Assembly: GCF_004217095.1 (NCBI RefSeq)
Contig: NZ_SHKO01000001.1
Location: 2,034,234 to 2,098,233, forward strand
DNA from: Advenella incenata
GTDB lineage: Bacteria > Pseudomonadota > Gammaproteobacteria > Burkholderiales > Burkholderiaceae_B
DNA: 64,000 nt
Direction: 5' to 3'
The notes under the pieces were generated by a model. That model worked only from the letters and a program-made list of their open reading frames with translations. It was not told where the DNA came from and made no database searches. The position numbers were made by a program, and so were the translations under genes. Below, piece after piece: positions 37,751-46,935 of this stretch (the stretch's first letter is position 1; each line of letters begins with the position of its first letter).

Positions 37751-38649
37751 GTGATTTTTTCAGTAATTCTTGGAGTTATTACATTGCCATCGTGTCTCTG
37801 GCCGGGGTGGCATGGTGCGTGTGGCTGCTGTTTACCCAGCGTCGATGGCTCAAGAGCGCAACGCCGCAAGTCGAAGATACGGGGCATGTCTGGGATGAAG
37901 ACTTGCGCGAACTCAATAATCCTGTTCCGCGCTGGTGGACGGTCATGTATCTCGGGCTTTGCGTTATCGCGCTGAGTATCATGGTACTGTTTCCAGCGCT
38001 CGGTTCCTATCCGGGTCTGCTCGGATATACCTCTGCCAAGCAGGTCGTCGCCGAACGCGAGGAACAGGCGGCACAAATCAAGCCATTGTTTGACAAGTTT
38101 TCATCCTATTCTGTCCAGGAACTGGCGGCCAATCCCGAGGCAAATGCCATCGGCAAGCGGCTCTTTCTGAACAACTGTGCACAATGCCATGGTTCCGACG
38201 CGAAAGGTTCGCCCAACTTTCCCAATCTGGCCGATGGCGACTGGCTCTACGGCGGCACACCCGAGGTCATTGTCAAATCCGTCACAGAAGGCCGCCATGG
38301 TGTAATGGCGCCCCTTGCTGCTGCGATTACACCCTCAGAGGCCAACGAAATTGCCAACTATGTGCGTTCTCTTTCCGGTCTGGCCAGTGATCCCACGCTA
38401 TTGCACGCGGGCGAGGCGGGTTTCAAGAAAGTATGTTTCGCCTGTCACGGCATGGATGCAAAAGGCAATCAGGCATTAGGTGCACCCAATCTGACCGATA
38501 ACGTCTGGCTCGGCGGCAGTTCCCGGGAGGCTATTGTCAATACGATTCTGCACGGACGCCAGGGTGTGATGCCAGCACAGAAACATGTTTTGTCTGAAGA
38601 TCAGATCCGCATGCTGGCCGCATATGTTTGGGGTTTATCCAACAAATAA
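37747..38649 (+). CDS. ccoP: cbb3-type oxidase diheme cytochrome c subunit
   Basis: A 300-residue subunit with an N-terminal membrane region and two periplasmic cytochrome c domains. The heme motifs are CAQCH and CFACH; the ligand Met residues are likely in HGVMAPL and QGVMPAQ. It takes electrons from soluble cytochrome c and passes them to CcoO. It ends the ccoNOQP set; ccoG follows after 24 bases. Confidence 0.97.
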   Translation: MSDFFSNSWSYYIAIVSLAGVAWCVWLLFTQRRWLKSATPQVEDTGHVWDEDLRELNNPVPRWWTVMYLGLCVIALSIMVLFPALGSYPGLLGYTSAKQVVAEREEQAAQIKPLFDKFSSYSVQELAANPEANAIGKRLFLNNCAQCHGSDAKGSPNFPNLADGDWLYGGTPEVIVKSVTEGRHGVMAPLAAAITPSEANEIANYVRSLSGLASDPTLLHAGEAGFKKVCFACHGMDAKGNQALGAPNLTDNVWLGGSSREAIVNTILHGRQGVMPAQKHVLSEDQIRMLAAYVWGLSNK

Positions 38650-38673
38650 TCATGCATAGAAGAATCGTCAATC

Positions 38674-40170
38674 ATGTCAGATAAGCAACCAGAGCAGTCT
38701 GCCAATCAGGATGTGCCTGCGTGGCAACCACCAAGATTGGTCCCGGCCCGGGCTGTCTCTGCCGACGACAGCAGCATGCAGGTCGAAGAGATCCGCGCAA
38801 AAATATATCCGCGCTCCGTGACCGGCGTGTTTGCCAAATGGCGGATTATTCTGGTGCTTGCCACGCAGGCGGTTTTCTATGGCTTGCCCTGGCTTCAATG
38901 GAATGGACGTCAGGCGGTGTTGTTCGATTTGACCGAGCGCAAGTTCTATATCTTTGGCATTGTGCTCTGGCCGCAGGATGTGTTTTATCTGGCCATCATC
39001 CTGATCATTTCGGCCTATGGGCTTTTTCTATTTACTGCGCTTGCCGGTCGGCTGTTTTGTGGGTATGCCTGTCCGCAAACCGTGTATACCGAAATTTTCA
39101 TGTGGATAGAGCGCAAGATCGAAGGTGATCGCGTTGCCCGTATTCGGCTCGATGAATCTCCGATGAGCTTGCGCAAGTTCAGGATAAAGGCGACCAAGCA
39201 TTTTTTATGGATTGTGGTTGCCTGGTGGACGGGCTCGACCTTCATTGGCTATTTCTCGCCCATTCGGCAATTGGGCGTTGAACTGCTGCATTTCGAACTG
39301 AGCTTCTGGCAGTGGTTCTGGATGGTCTTTTATTCCTTTGCAACCTGGGGGAACGCCGGTTTTCTGCGGGAGTCCGTCTGCAAATACATGTGCCCCTATG
39401 CCCGCTTTCAAAGCGTGATGGTCGACAAGGACACGTTTGTCGTGACCTATGACCGGATCCGCGGCGAGCCGCGGGGTCGTCGCTCCAAGAAAATCATTCC
39501 CAGCCAGGCTGGTCTGGGCGATTGCGTTGACTGTACCATCTGTGTGCAGGTCTGTCCGACCGGAATCGACATCAGGGACGGTCTGCAGTATATGTGCATC
39601 GGCTGCGGCGCCTGTATCGACGCCTGTGATCAGGTGATGGACAAAATGAATTATCCACGCGGGCTGATCCGCTATACATCTGAAAGCGGCATGCTCGATA
39701 GACTGGACAGAAAACAGGCTCGACAGCGTTTGTTCAAGCCTCGCATTTATGTTTATATCGCGTTGCTGAGCATCTTCATTATCGGCTTGCTGGTTTCGCT
39801 CTCACTGCGTTCACCGTTAAGGGTTGATATCGTAAGGGACCGTGGGGTGCTTGGGCGGGAGATACCGGGTGGAATGATCGAGAATATCTATCGTATTCAG
39901 GTCATCAATATGTCGGAAAAAGACCAGAGGTTTATCCTCAAAGCGACTTCCAAAGATATCCCGCAAGTGACGGTCCTGGTCGGAGAAGAGAGCGCGCAAC
40001 AAATTGAGGTGCCGGCCTTTTCCAATCAATGGGTTCCCATGGTCATTCGCATACCGGTACAGGACTCGGCCAAGGGCTTGCATCCATTGACCCTGCATAT
40101 CGAAAATACGGATAAGACCGAAGGCACATTATCGGCTCAACAGGATACAACTTTTTTTGTCCCTAATTGA
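38674..40170 (+). CDS. ccoG: Cytochrome oxidase accessory protein CcoG (FixG/RdxA)
   Basis: A 498-residue membrane protein with several helices, a polyferredoxin region holding two [4Fe-4S] cysteine clusters (CVDCTICVQVCP and CIGCGACIDACD), and a C-terminal periplasmic immunoglobulin-like FixG domain after a last helix (VYIALLSIFIIGLLVSLSL). CcoG reduces Cu(II) to Cu(I) for cbb3 assembly in Rhodobacter. A FixH-like gene follows after 14 bases. Confidence 0.95.
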   Translation: MSDKQPEQSANQDVPAWQPPRLVPARAVSADDSSMQVEEIRAKIYPRSVTGVFAKWRIILVLATQAVFYGLPWLQWNGRQAVLFDLTERKFYIFGIVLWPQDVFYLAIILIISAYGLFLFTALAGRLFCGYACPQTVYTEIFMWIERKIEGDRVARIRLDESPMSLRKFRIKATKHFLWIVVAWWTGSTFIGYFSPIRQLGVELLHFELSFWQWFWMVFYSFATWGNAGFLRESVCKYMCPYARFQSVMVDKDTFVVTYDRIRGEPRGRRSKKIIPSQAGLGDCVDCTICVQVCPTGIDIRDGLQYMCIGCGACIDACDQVMDKMNYPRGLIRYTSESGMLDRLDRKQARQRLFKPRIYVYIALLSIFIIGLLVSLSLRSPLRVDIVRDRGVLGREIPGGMIENIYRIQVINMSEKDQRFILKATSKDIPQVTVLVGEESAQQIEVPAFSNQWVPMVIRIPVQDSAKGLHPLTLHIENTDKTEGTLSAQQDTTFFVPN

Positions 40171-40184
40171 CAAGGAGCACAAGG

Positions 40185-40418
40185 ATGCAACTGCAGGAAA
40201 GAGATAGCGGGCCGTGGTACAGAGAGCCCTGGCCATGGCTGCTGATGGCCGGTCCCTTTGTCGCTATTATTGGTTGCGTGATTACCATTGTTCTGGCGTT
40301 TCAGAATAATCCCGACCACGATGTGCGGCTGGATGCCCGCAAGCAGGGGCTAGTGGTGACCCGTGAAGGCGCCGGGCAGTTGGGTCCGGCAGCCCCTGCT
40401 AATGTCAAGCGGGAGTGA
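40185..40418 (+). CDS. Short FixH-like protein
   Basis: A 77-residue protein with an AAGG ribosome binding site. The N-terminus WYREPWPWLLMAGPFVAIIGCVIT is the FixH signature (short polar head, W-P-W, one helix). The periplasmic domain usually following is almost absent: only about 35 residues remain (QNNPDHDVRLDARKQGLVV), without the DDYYK-like stretch I expect from the family. FixH acts with CcoI in copper delivery to cbb3 oxidase. Confidence 0.75.
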   Translation: MQLQERDSGPWYREPWPWLLMAGPFVAIIGCVITIVLAFQNNPDHDVRLDARKQGLVVTREGAGQLGPAAPANVKRE

Positions 40419-40420
40419 TC

Positions 40421-40675
40421 ATGCGTACCATCATGTGGATACTCTGGCCGTCGTTTCTTGCTGCCGGCTTTGCCAGCGGGGTGGTGTTTGCGCTGGTTGA
40501 TCCTCGGGATATTCCCTTGTTCGGGCACATCCGCATATCGAGTGAGCTGGCCTATGCTGCCGGTTTTTTTCTCTTCTGGCTGACAGCTGCTTTCTCCAGT
40601 ACACTCAGCTTTTTCATGGCTAACAGCGGCAATCAACTATCGCTGTTTTCCAGGCAAGCCGAACTGGACGATTAG
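40421..40675 (+). CDS. Small membrane protein of the cco cluster
   Basis: An 84-residue protein with two predicted helices (ILWPSFLAAGFASGVVFALV and AYAAGFFLFWLTAAFSSTLSFF). The ATG at 40421 is preferred because GGGAG ends six bases before it; a GTG at 40415 would fall inside that site. Small proteins of this type occur beside fixH in betaproteobacteria; function unknown. Confidence 0.75.
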   Translation: MRTIMWILWPSFLAAGFASGVVFALVDPRDIPLFGHIRISSELAYAAGFFLFWLTAAFSSTLSFFMANSGNQLSLFSRQAELDD

Positions 40676-40957
40676 CTGCCAGGAACAGTTCAATCTCTGT
40701 ATCACAGCGCGGCCATGGCCGGCAATTGCGATTGCCGTTTAGATTGGTCCGGCATTGTTGGTGCCGGTCTGGATATGTTCAGATAGCCTGGCTTTTTTGG
40801 ACAGCGTCTGGACTTGGCTGGTTGTCAAACCCGAATGGCGATGTCCCTGTACCTGAACAGCAGTTTGCCTATGTTCGATCGCCTGCTGATTCTGGACTCT
40901 GATGCGGCGATAATGCCGACCACCATGATTGGCCTGTGGATCGCAGAGTACGCTCGT

Positions 40958-41716
40958 TCAGGCAAGCGCCTTGCGCGAGTCCATGCGGTGCATATTTTCG
41001 TTTTGAATCAACATCTGCAGTCCATTGGAGTCCAGAATTTGCACTTCCCGCTGATGAATACGGATCAAGCCTTCCTTGGCAAATCGTGACAGCAGGCGGC
41101 TGACTGTTTCAAGCGTCAGTCCCAGATAATTACCAATTTCCTCACGGCTCATGCGAAGCACATACTCACTGCCCGAATAACCCAGACAGGCGAAGCGCTG
41201 CGATAAATTGATCAGGAATGCAGCGAGCCTTTGTTCGGAGCGCATGGCGCCGAGCGACAGCACCATGCCGTGCGAGCGCGAAATTTCCTGGCTCATCAGG
41301 CGCGTGACACGATAGGCCAGTGCCGGAATTTCCTTGGACAGATAGCTCAGATCGCTCATGCGGATGACACAAACCTCGGTATCTTCCATGGCAATGGCGT
41401 TGGAAACATGCATATTCTCGCTCAGTGCATCAAGACCGATGATTTCACCTGCAAAGACAAAACCGGTGATCTGCATGTGGCCGGACTCGTTTTCCAGTTG
41501 CAGCTTCATGGAACCGGACCGGATACCGTAAAGGGCAGTGAGCTTATCGCCGGCCTTAAAAAAGAGGGTGCCTTTGGGGATACGGATGCGTTCCTTGACC
41601 AACTCGTTCAGTCGTGCCACATCTTGCGCATTGAGCCCCTGCGGTACGCAAATATGCCCCAGCACACAAGTATTGCAGTAAACAGAATCCTTGTCCAGAA
41701 GCTGATGTTTAATCAT
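40958..41716 (-). CDS. fnr: FNR-type oxygen-sensing transcription regulator
   Basis: A 252-residue Crp/Fnr-family regulator. Cys14, Cys17 and Cys23 (CNTCVLGHIC) with Cys116 (EVCVIR) match the four ligands of the oxygen-labile [4Fe-4S] cluster. A cyclic-nucleotide-type beta roll and dimer helix lead to the HTH, where the recognition helix ETVSRLLSRF has the FNR E-x-x-S-R contacts for TTGAT. The start at 41716 is chosen because MIKHQLLDKDSVYC fits the family; upstream codons overlap an FNR box. It converges on the cco cluster it probably activates. Confidence 0.95.
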   Translation of the reverse strand: MIKHQLLDKDSVYCNTCVLGHICVPQGLNAQDVARLNELVKERIRIPKGTLFFKAGDKLTALYGIRSGSMKLQLENESGHMQITGFVFAGEIIGLDALSENMHVSNAIAMEDTEVCVIRMSDLSYLSKEIPALAYRVTRLMSQEISRSHGMVLSLGAMRSEQRLAAFLINLSQRFACLGYSGSEYVLRMSREEIGNYLGLTLETVSRLLSRFAKEGLIRIHQREVQILDSNGLQMLIQNENMHRMDSRKALA

Positions 41717-41731
41717 GGTAGTCGCTTGACC

Positions 41732-41745
41732 TTGATAGCAATCAA
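41732..41745 (-). promoter_or_regulatory. FNR box at the fnr start (autoregulation)
   Basis: A perfect TTGAT-AGCA-ATCAA only 15 bases before the fnr start codon. So close to the gene, bound FNR would most likely repress, as in negative autoregulation of E. coli fnr. Confidence 0.75.
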
Positions 41746-42032
41746 AAATGCCGGAGCGGCGGTTAATTGTAGTTTTTACGATCGAGTAGCGCAGCCGGAT
41801 GGGTGGCTTGCAGCGACACGACACCACACGAACAGCGGGTAACCATCACAACGTGCAATGCAAGAGGGATTAATCGTGTAACCCCCGATTTTTATTCATC
41901 TTTCTTACATATTATAACATAGTCGGGCTATCGTTTTCGCGCCAGGCGCGCGCCCAGCATTGCCTGGCGGGCGTCGTCGTGGGCGTAAAGATAAAGCGGG
42001 TTCTGTGTTGTTGACTGGCCGCGGCTCTGATG

Positions 42033-42791
42033 TCAGACTGCCAGAAAATGTGCTTTGGCCTGCGGGTCACGGGCCAGTGCGTCCATGGTGTCCTCGTATT
42101 TGATCTGGCCTTTTTCCAGGATGTAAACCCGGTCGCAGACCTGCCGGGCAAAATCCATGTTCTGTTCCGACAATAGAATGCTTACGCCTTGCTCCTTTAA
42201 GGCAAGCACCATTTTTATCATCTGTTCAACCACAATGGGGGCCACGCCTTCGGAGGGTTCGTCCAACAGCAGCAGGTAGGGGTTGCCCATCAACGTGCGC
42301 GCCACGGCAAGCATTTGCTGTTCACCGCCACTCATTTGTCCCCCGCGACGTGTACGCATGTCGGCCAGATTCGGAAACAGTGCAAAAATCGATGAGACCG
42401 ACCAATGAGCCACCGCCTGACCATCCGGCCAGACGCGGGGCGCCTGCAAGCCGGTATCGAGATTTTCCATGACACTCAGATCGGCAAAAATACGGCGTTC
42501 TTCAGGGACGAAACCAATTCCGGCCCGGGCAATCTGATGCGGCTTCCAGGCAGCAATTTGCTGTCCCATAAACTCAATTGTTCCCTGGTGGGTCACCAGT
42601 CCCATGATGCTTTCAATGGTCGTAGATTTGCCGGCGCCGTTGCGGCCCATCAGCGCTACCACTTCGCCTTTTCTGACAGTCAGGTTGATGTCAAACAGGA
42701 TATGGGCTGCGCCATACCATGCGTTCAGATTCTGCACCTGCAATAGCGCTTGCGGCTGATCCGGCTCAGTAGCGGGCAATAGATGGGTCAT
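42033..42791 (-). CDS. livF: Branched-chain amino acid type ABC transporter ATPase (LivF)
   Basis: A 252-residue ABC ATPase with Walker A GRNGAGKST, the signature MSGGEQQMLA and Walker B LLLLDEP. LivF-type features include EERRIFADLSVMENL. It is the last gene of the operon receptor-LivHM-LivG-LivF and overlaps livG by ATGA. The substrate could be branched-chain amino acids, amides or aromatic compounds. Confidence 0.93.
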   Translation of the reverse strand: MTHLLPATEPDQPQALLQVQNLNAWYGAAHILFDINLTVRKGEVVALMGRNGAGKSTTIESIMGLVTHQGTIEFMGQQIAAWKPHQIARAGIGFVPEERRIFADLSVMENLDTGLQAPRVWPDGQAVAHWSVSSIFALFPNLADMRTRRGGQMSGGEQQMLAVARTLMGNPYLLLLDEPSEGVAPIVVEQMIKMVLALKEQGVSILLSEQNMDFARQVCDRVYILEKGQIKYEDTMDALARDPQAKAHFLAV

Positions 42792-43603
42792 GGGCGCACT
42801 CCCTCTGCGGTATCAGTCCCGGTGCCCGAGAGGGGAGGTTGGCTGGCGTCGTGCTGCAGATTCAGGCCCGTGCCGAAATAGACCTGCCGCACGTTGGGAT
42901 CATCGCGGATCTCGCGCGGGGTACCTTGTGCAATCAGCTGGCCACGAGCCAGCACAAGTATTCTGTCGGCAAATCCAAACACTACATCCATGCTGTGTTC
43001 GGTAAACAATACAGCCGTATTGCGCGCCTGGGCAATGTCACGCGTTAATGTCATCAAGTCCTGGCGCTCGCGAGGAGCCATGCCTGCGGTGGGCTCATCC
43101 ATCAGCAAGAGCCTGGGTTCACTGGCCAGCGCCATGGCAAGTTCGACTCGCTTGATATCGCCATAGGCCAGCTCCGAGCATGGGCGATCTGCCTGCTCCA
43201 GCATGCCCACTTGTTCAAGTAATGCACTGGCCTGCTGCCGGTACAGTTTGTCGGCAGACTGCCATATGTGATAGGTGCGGCGTCGATAGGCGAGCAGGGC
43301 ATTTTGAATGTTCTGCAGCACGGTGAATGAACTGAAGGTTGCGGCAATCTGAAAGGTGCGGCCCACACCTTTTTTCCAGATCTGTCTAGCCGGCAAATTA
43401 GCGATAGACTCGCCGGCAAGCAGGATACTGCCGCGCGTGACCGGCAATTGTCCGCCGATCATATTGAATGTGGTTGTTTTGCCAGCTCCGTTGGGGCCGA
43501 TCAGCGCCAGCAGTTCGCCGGCCTGCAAGCTAAAACTGATATCGTCCACGGCAATAAAGTCACCGTAGCGCCGACTCAGATGATTGACCTCAAGCAAATT
43601 CAT
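42788..43603 (-). CDS. livG: Branched-chain amino acid type ABC transporter ATPase (LivG)
   Basis: A 271-residue ABC ATPase: Walker A GPNGAGKTT, signature region ELAYGDIKRVELA in place of the common LSGGQ (usual in LivG), Walker B LLLMDEPTAGMAP and the H-loop TEHSMD. The start MNLLEVNHLSRRYGD at 43603 has AGGAAGG upstream and overlaps the permease stop by ATGA. Confidence 0.93.
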   Translation of the reverse strand: MNLLEVNHLSRRYGDFIAVDDISFSLQAGELLALIGPNGAGKTTTFNMIGGQLPVTRGSILLAGESIANLPARQIWKKGVGRTFQIAATFSSFTVLQNIQNALLAYRRRTYHIWQSADKLYRQQASALLEQVGMLEQADRPCSELAYGDIKRVELAMALASEPRLLLMDEPTAGMAPRERQDLMTLTRDIAQARNTAVLFTEHSMDVVFGFADRILVLARGQLIAQGTPREIRDDPNVRQVYFGTGLNLQHDASQPPLSGTGTDTAEGVRP

Positions 43604-45519
43604 GGTTGCCTTCCTGCAGGCCGCGCCCGACCCGCTTTGTGAAACCACTGTCCGATCCGATTTCCAAGGCCGCCCAGGCCTTGCGGGAACAGCAGTACCA
43701 ACAACAGGATAATCAGACCGAACAGCCCTTTCCAGTACTCGGTAATGCCTGTGATGTAGTCATGGAGCAAAACATAAAAAGCTGCGCCGCTTAAGGGGCC
43801 GGTGATCGATTGAATACCACCGAGCAGGACCATGACAAGGCCGTCAATCGATTTGCTCACATATAGCTCTTCGGGCGATATGCTGCCTTTGGAAAATACG
43901 AAAAGGGCGCCAGCCAGTCCGGCAAAAAAACCTGCTATGACAAATGCAATCCACTGCACGCGCATGCTGTCGATGCCGATGGCGCCACTGCGTTGCATTG
44001 AGTCGCGGCTGGCCCGCAGCGCATAGCCCAGCGGTGAAAACAATAACCAGCGCAGCGCCAGTATTGAGAGCAGCACGATGGCAAGCACAAAGTAATAAAA
44101 GTGGACCGGTTCTTCCAGCCAGGCGGCAGGCCAGATGCCGATCAGGCCATTGGAGCCGCCCGTGACGTCATTCCATTGATATGCCACGGACCATGTAATC
44201 TGGGCAAATGCCAGCGTGAGCATGGCAAGATAAATGCCCGACAGCCGCACGCAGAACCAGCCGTAGATTAGCGCCGCGATGGCAGCCACAAAGGGTGCCA
44301 GCGCAATAGCAAAGGACATGGGAAGGGCATAGCGTTGCAGCAGCAATGCCGCCGCATAGGCGCCAACGCCATAATAGGCCGCATGGCCAAAAGAGTGCAT
44401 GCCGCCAGCGCCCATGATGAAATGCAGGCTTGCGGCAAAAAGCATGGCAATGAGAATATCCTGTATCAATACCGGCAAATAGGGAAAGGTCTCGATCGCC
44501 AGAGGCACGCAGATGAGCATCGCGATTACGCATACGCCGATAATTTTGAGCAGCGCGCTAGCCGGACGGTAGGGTGCTTCGGGTATGGCGGCACTGCGCG
44601 GTGTACCGGTACGGGCGCCGAACAGTCCCCAGGGTTTGAAGATGAGCACAACGGCCATGATCAGAAATTCGACTACCAGGGTCAGTTGGGGAAGGGCAAT
44701 TTCAATGCCGGCCAGCTGCACGGTCCCCAGCCCGATGCACAACGCCTTGACCTGGGCAATAATAAACGCGGCAACGAATGCGCCGGGAATGGAGCCCATG
44801 CCGCCGATCACCACTACGGCAAACGCATCGCCGATTGTCAACATGTCCAGGGTCAGGCTGGCCGGTTCAATGGGAAGTTGCAGCGCACCGCCCAGTCCGG
44901 CAAGGAATGCGCCCAGTGCGAATACGCCGGTGAACAGCCAGCTCTGATTAACGCCCAGCGCTTCAAGCATTTGCCTGTCCTGCGTCGCCGCGCGGATGAG
45001 CGTGCCCCAGCGGGTGCGATTGAGCAGCAGCCAGAGCAAAAGCAGCACGAGCGGGCCGATCAGAATCAGCAGCAAGTTATAGGTCGGAAATTGCCGACCG
45101 AAAATAGGAATAGAACTGGCCAGGCCCGGCGCCTGCGGACCCAGCAGATCTTCGGGACCCCACAGCCACAGCGCCAGATCGCTAAGAACCAGGACCAGGG
45201 CAAAAGTGGCAAGCAATTGGAATAGTTCCGGTGCCTGATAGATGCGTCTGAGCACCAGCAGTTCTATAATGGCGCCCAGCGCGCCGACCAGCAGTGCGGC
45301 AAGCAGCAAGGCAAGCCAGAACCCGACGGGGCCCGCAGGCAAATAAGATGTGGCCAGACTGTAGGCAAAGTACAGGCCGAACATATATAACGACCCATGG
45401 GCAAAGTTGACAATACGGCTGACGCCAAAAATCAGCGATAGTCCGCAAGCGACCATGAATAGCGATGAGGTACCAGCCAGGCCATTAAGAAACAGAACTG
45501 CAAATCCGCTCAGATCCAT
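43600..45519 (-). CDS. Fused LivH-LivM ABC transporter permease
   Basis: A 639-residue membrane protein joining two permeases usually encoded separately. Residues 1-295 are LivH-like (NGLAGTSSLFMVACGLSLIF, GVSRIVNFAHGS, with the EAA-type loop LEALGVN). After a polar linker (GTPRSAAIPEAPYRPAS), residues 320-639 are LivM-like (MHSFGHAAYYGVGAYAAA, ALRASRDSMQRSGAIGID). I start at ATG 45519 (MDLSGFAVLF). The fusion fixes a 1:1 pairing of the two halves. Confidence 0.9.
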   Translation of the reverse strand: MDLSGFAVLFLNGLAGTSSLFMVACGLSLIFGVSRIVNFAHGSLYMFGLYFAYSLATSYLPAGPVGFWLALLLAALLVGALGAIIELLVLRRIYQAPELFQLLATFALVLVLSDLALWLWGPEDLLGPQAPGLASSIPIFGRQFPTYNLLLILIGPLVLLLLWLLLNRTRWGTLIRAATQDRQMLEALGVNQSWLFTGVFALGAFLAGLGGALQLPIEPASLTLDMLTIGDAFAVVVIGGMGSIPGAFVAAFIIAQVKALCIGLGTVQLAGIEIALPQLTLVVEFLIMAVVLIFKPWGLFGARTGTPRSAAIPEAPYRPASALLKIIGVCVIAMLICVPLAIETFPYLPVLIQDILIAMLFAASLHFIMGAGGMHSFGHAAYYGVGAYAAALLLQRYALPMSFAIALAPFVAAIAALIYGWFCVRLSGIYLAMLTLAFAQITWSVAYQWNDVTGGSNGLIGIWPAAWLEEPVHFYYFVLAIVLLSILALRWLLFSPLGYALRASRDSMQRSGAIGIDSMRVQWIAFVIAGFFAGLAGALFVFSKGSISPEELYVSKSIDGLVMVLLGGIQSITGPLSGAAFYVLLHDYITGITEYWKGLFGLIILLLVLLFPQGLGGLGNRIGQWFHKAGRARPAGRQP

Positions 45520-45714
45520 GGGTGGTCCTGTGCACAGGGTGCGCCGCCAGCCAGGCACCGCTGTATTCCCGGATTGTCCGGGCCATATGCGGCAGCGCGA
45601 GGCATGGCACCGGTTTCAGTACAGTGTCCAAACTTGTAACGGCGTGGCTGCAGGTCCATGTGGTGGAGCCGGGTATCGTCTCTTGCTGCTGGAGTCATTG
45701 CGTGCCGCACACCG

Positions 45715-46935
45715 CTACTTGGCGGGGCGCATTTTGGCAACCTGCGCATCATCAGGCTGAACCGTAGCGCCGTCGATATAGCGGATGTCTGTCATGATGC
45801 CGCGATCGTCCTTGGCGTCCAGTTTGCCGACATATGCGCCCAGGGTCGATTGATGATCCTGCGGGCGATAGGAGATCGGGCCGAACGGCGAGACGACTTC
45901 AAGACCGGCGAATGCCTTGCGGATTGCCTCTGTATCGGTCGCACCTGCCTTGCGAAATCCTTCTGCGAGTGACTTGATGGCCATATAGCCGACGATGGAA
46001 CCGAGCCGTGGATAATCGTTGAATCGTTTCTGATAGGCATCAAGAAAGGCCTTGTGCTCAGGCGTATCGATAAATTGCCATGGATAACCGGTAACAATCC
46101 AGCCTTTTGGTGTATCGGCTCCCAGCGTGTCCAGATATTCGGGTTCCCCTGTCAACAGGCTGACGACCGGCATGTTTTCAAAGAACTTGCGGGTGGTGCC
46201 GGCGCGGACAAACTTGGTGACATCAGGGCCAAACAGTACATTGAAAATGGCATCGGGCTTGGCTTCGCCCAGCGCCTGGATAACATTGCCGGCATCGACC
46301 TTATTGAGTGGGGTAGCTTGCTCTGCGACGAATTGCACATCTGGTTGCGCCTGCTTCAAAAGGGTTTTGAAGGTCTCGGCAGCCGACTGTCCATACTCGT
46401 AATTGGGGTAGACGATCGCCCAGCGCTTTTTATTGAGCTTGGCCGCTTCAGGCACCAGCATGGCTACCTGCATATAGGTAGAAGCGCGCAGACGGTAGGT
46501 ATAGTCATTGCCGTCGGCCCAGACCAGTTTGTCGGTCAGCGGCTCGCTGGCCAGGTAAAACACCTTTCGGTGCGCCGCAAAATCGGCCAGCGCCAGTCCG
46601 ATATTGGACAAAAAGCCACCGGTCAGCGCATGCACCTTGTCCCGGCTGACGAGCGCCTGTGCTTCCTTGATGGCATTCCCCTGGTTGCCGGCATCATCGC
46701 GGATAATGATTCTCAACTTGCGACCATTGATGCCACCGTCCTGATTGGCTTGTTCGGCCGCCAATACCATGCCGTTTTTATAGGGTTCCAGAAAAGCAGG
46801 AAAAATCTTGTAGCTATTGATTTCGCCGATACGTATTTCATCGGCCGATTGCGCGTGGACGGCGGGCGTCAAAGCCAGACACGTCATTACGCTTGTGATG
46901 ATAGCCAACAACCCTTTTGGCGCGCCTTTTTGCAT
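45715..46935 (-). CDS. Periplasmic substrate-binding protein of the Liv-type transporter
   Basis: A 406-residue type I periplasmic binding protein with a signal peptide (MQKGAPKGLLAIITSVMTCL, cleaved after VHA). The Leu/Ile/Val-receptor pattern is seen in IRIGEINSYKIFP, GINGRKLRIIIRDDAGN and RWAIVYPNYEYGQSAAETF. Such receptors also bind amides, urea or aromatic acids; the ligand is not predictable here. It is the first gene of the operon; the permease follows after about 195 bases. Confidence 0.9.
   Translation of the reverse strand: MQKGAPKGLLAIITSVMTCLALTPAVHAQSADEIRIGEINSYKIFPAFLEPYKNGMVLAAEQANQDGGINGRKLRIIIRDDAGNQGNAIKEAQALVSRDKVHALTGGFLSNIGLALADFAAHRKVFYLASEPLTDKLVWADGNDYTYRLRASTYMQVAMLVPEAAKLNKKRWAIVYPNYEYGQSAAETFKTLLKQAQPDVQFVAEQATPLNKVDAGNVIQALGEAKPDAIFNVLFGPDVTKFVRAGTTRKFFENMPVVSLLTGEPEYLDTLGADTPKGWIVTGYPWQFIDTPEHKAFLDAYQKRFNDYPRLGSIVGYMAIKSLAEGFRKAGATDTEAIRKAFAGLEVVSPFGPISYRPQDHQSTLGAYVGKLDAKDDRGIMTDIRYIDGATVQPDDAQVAKMRPAK

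Noticed and set aside
44335-45225. 296-codon open frame antisense to the LivHM permease
   Set aside because: The composition (Gln, His, Gly, Arg rich) is that of reverse-complemented membrane-protein codons.
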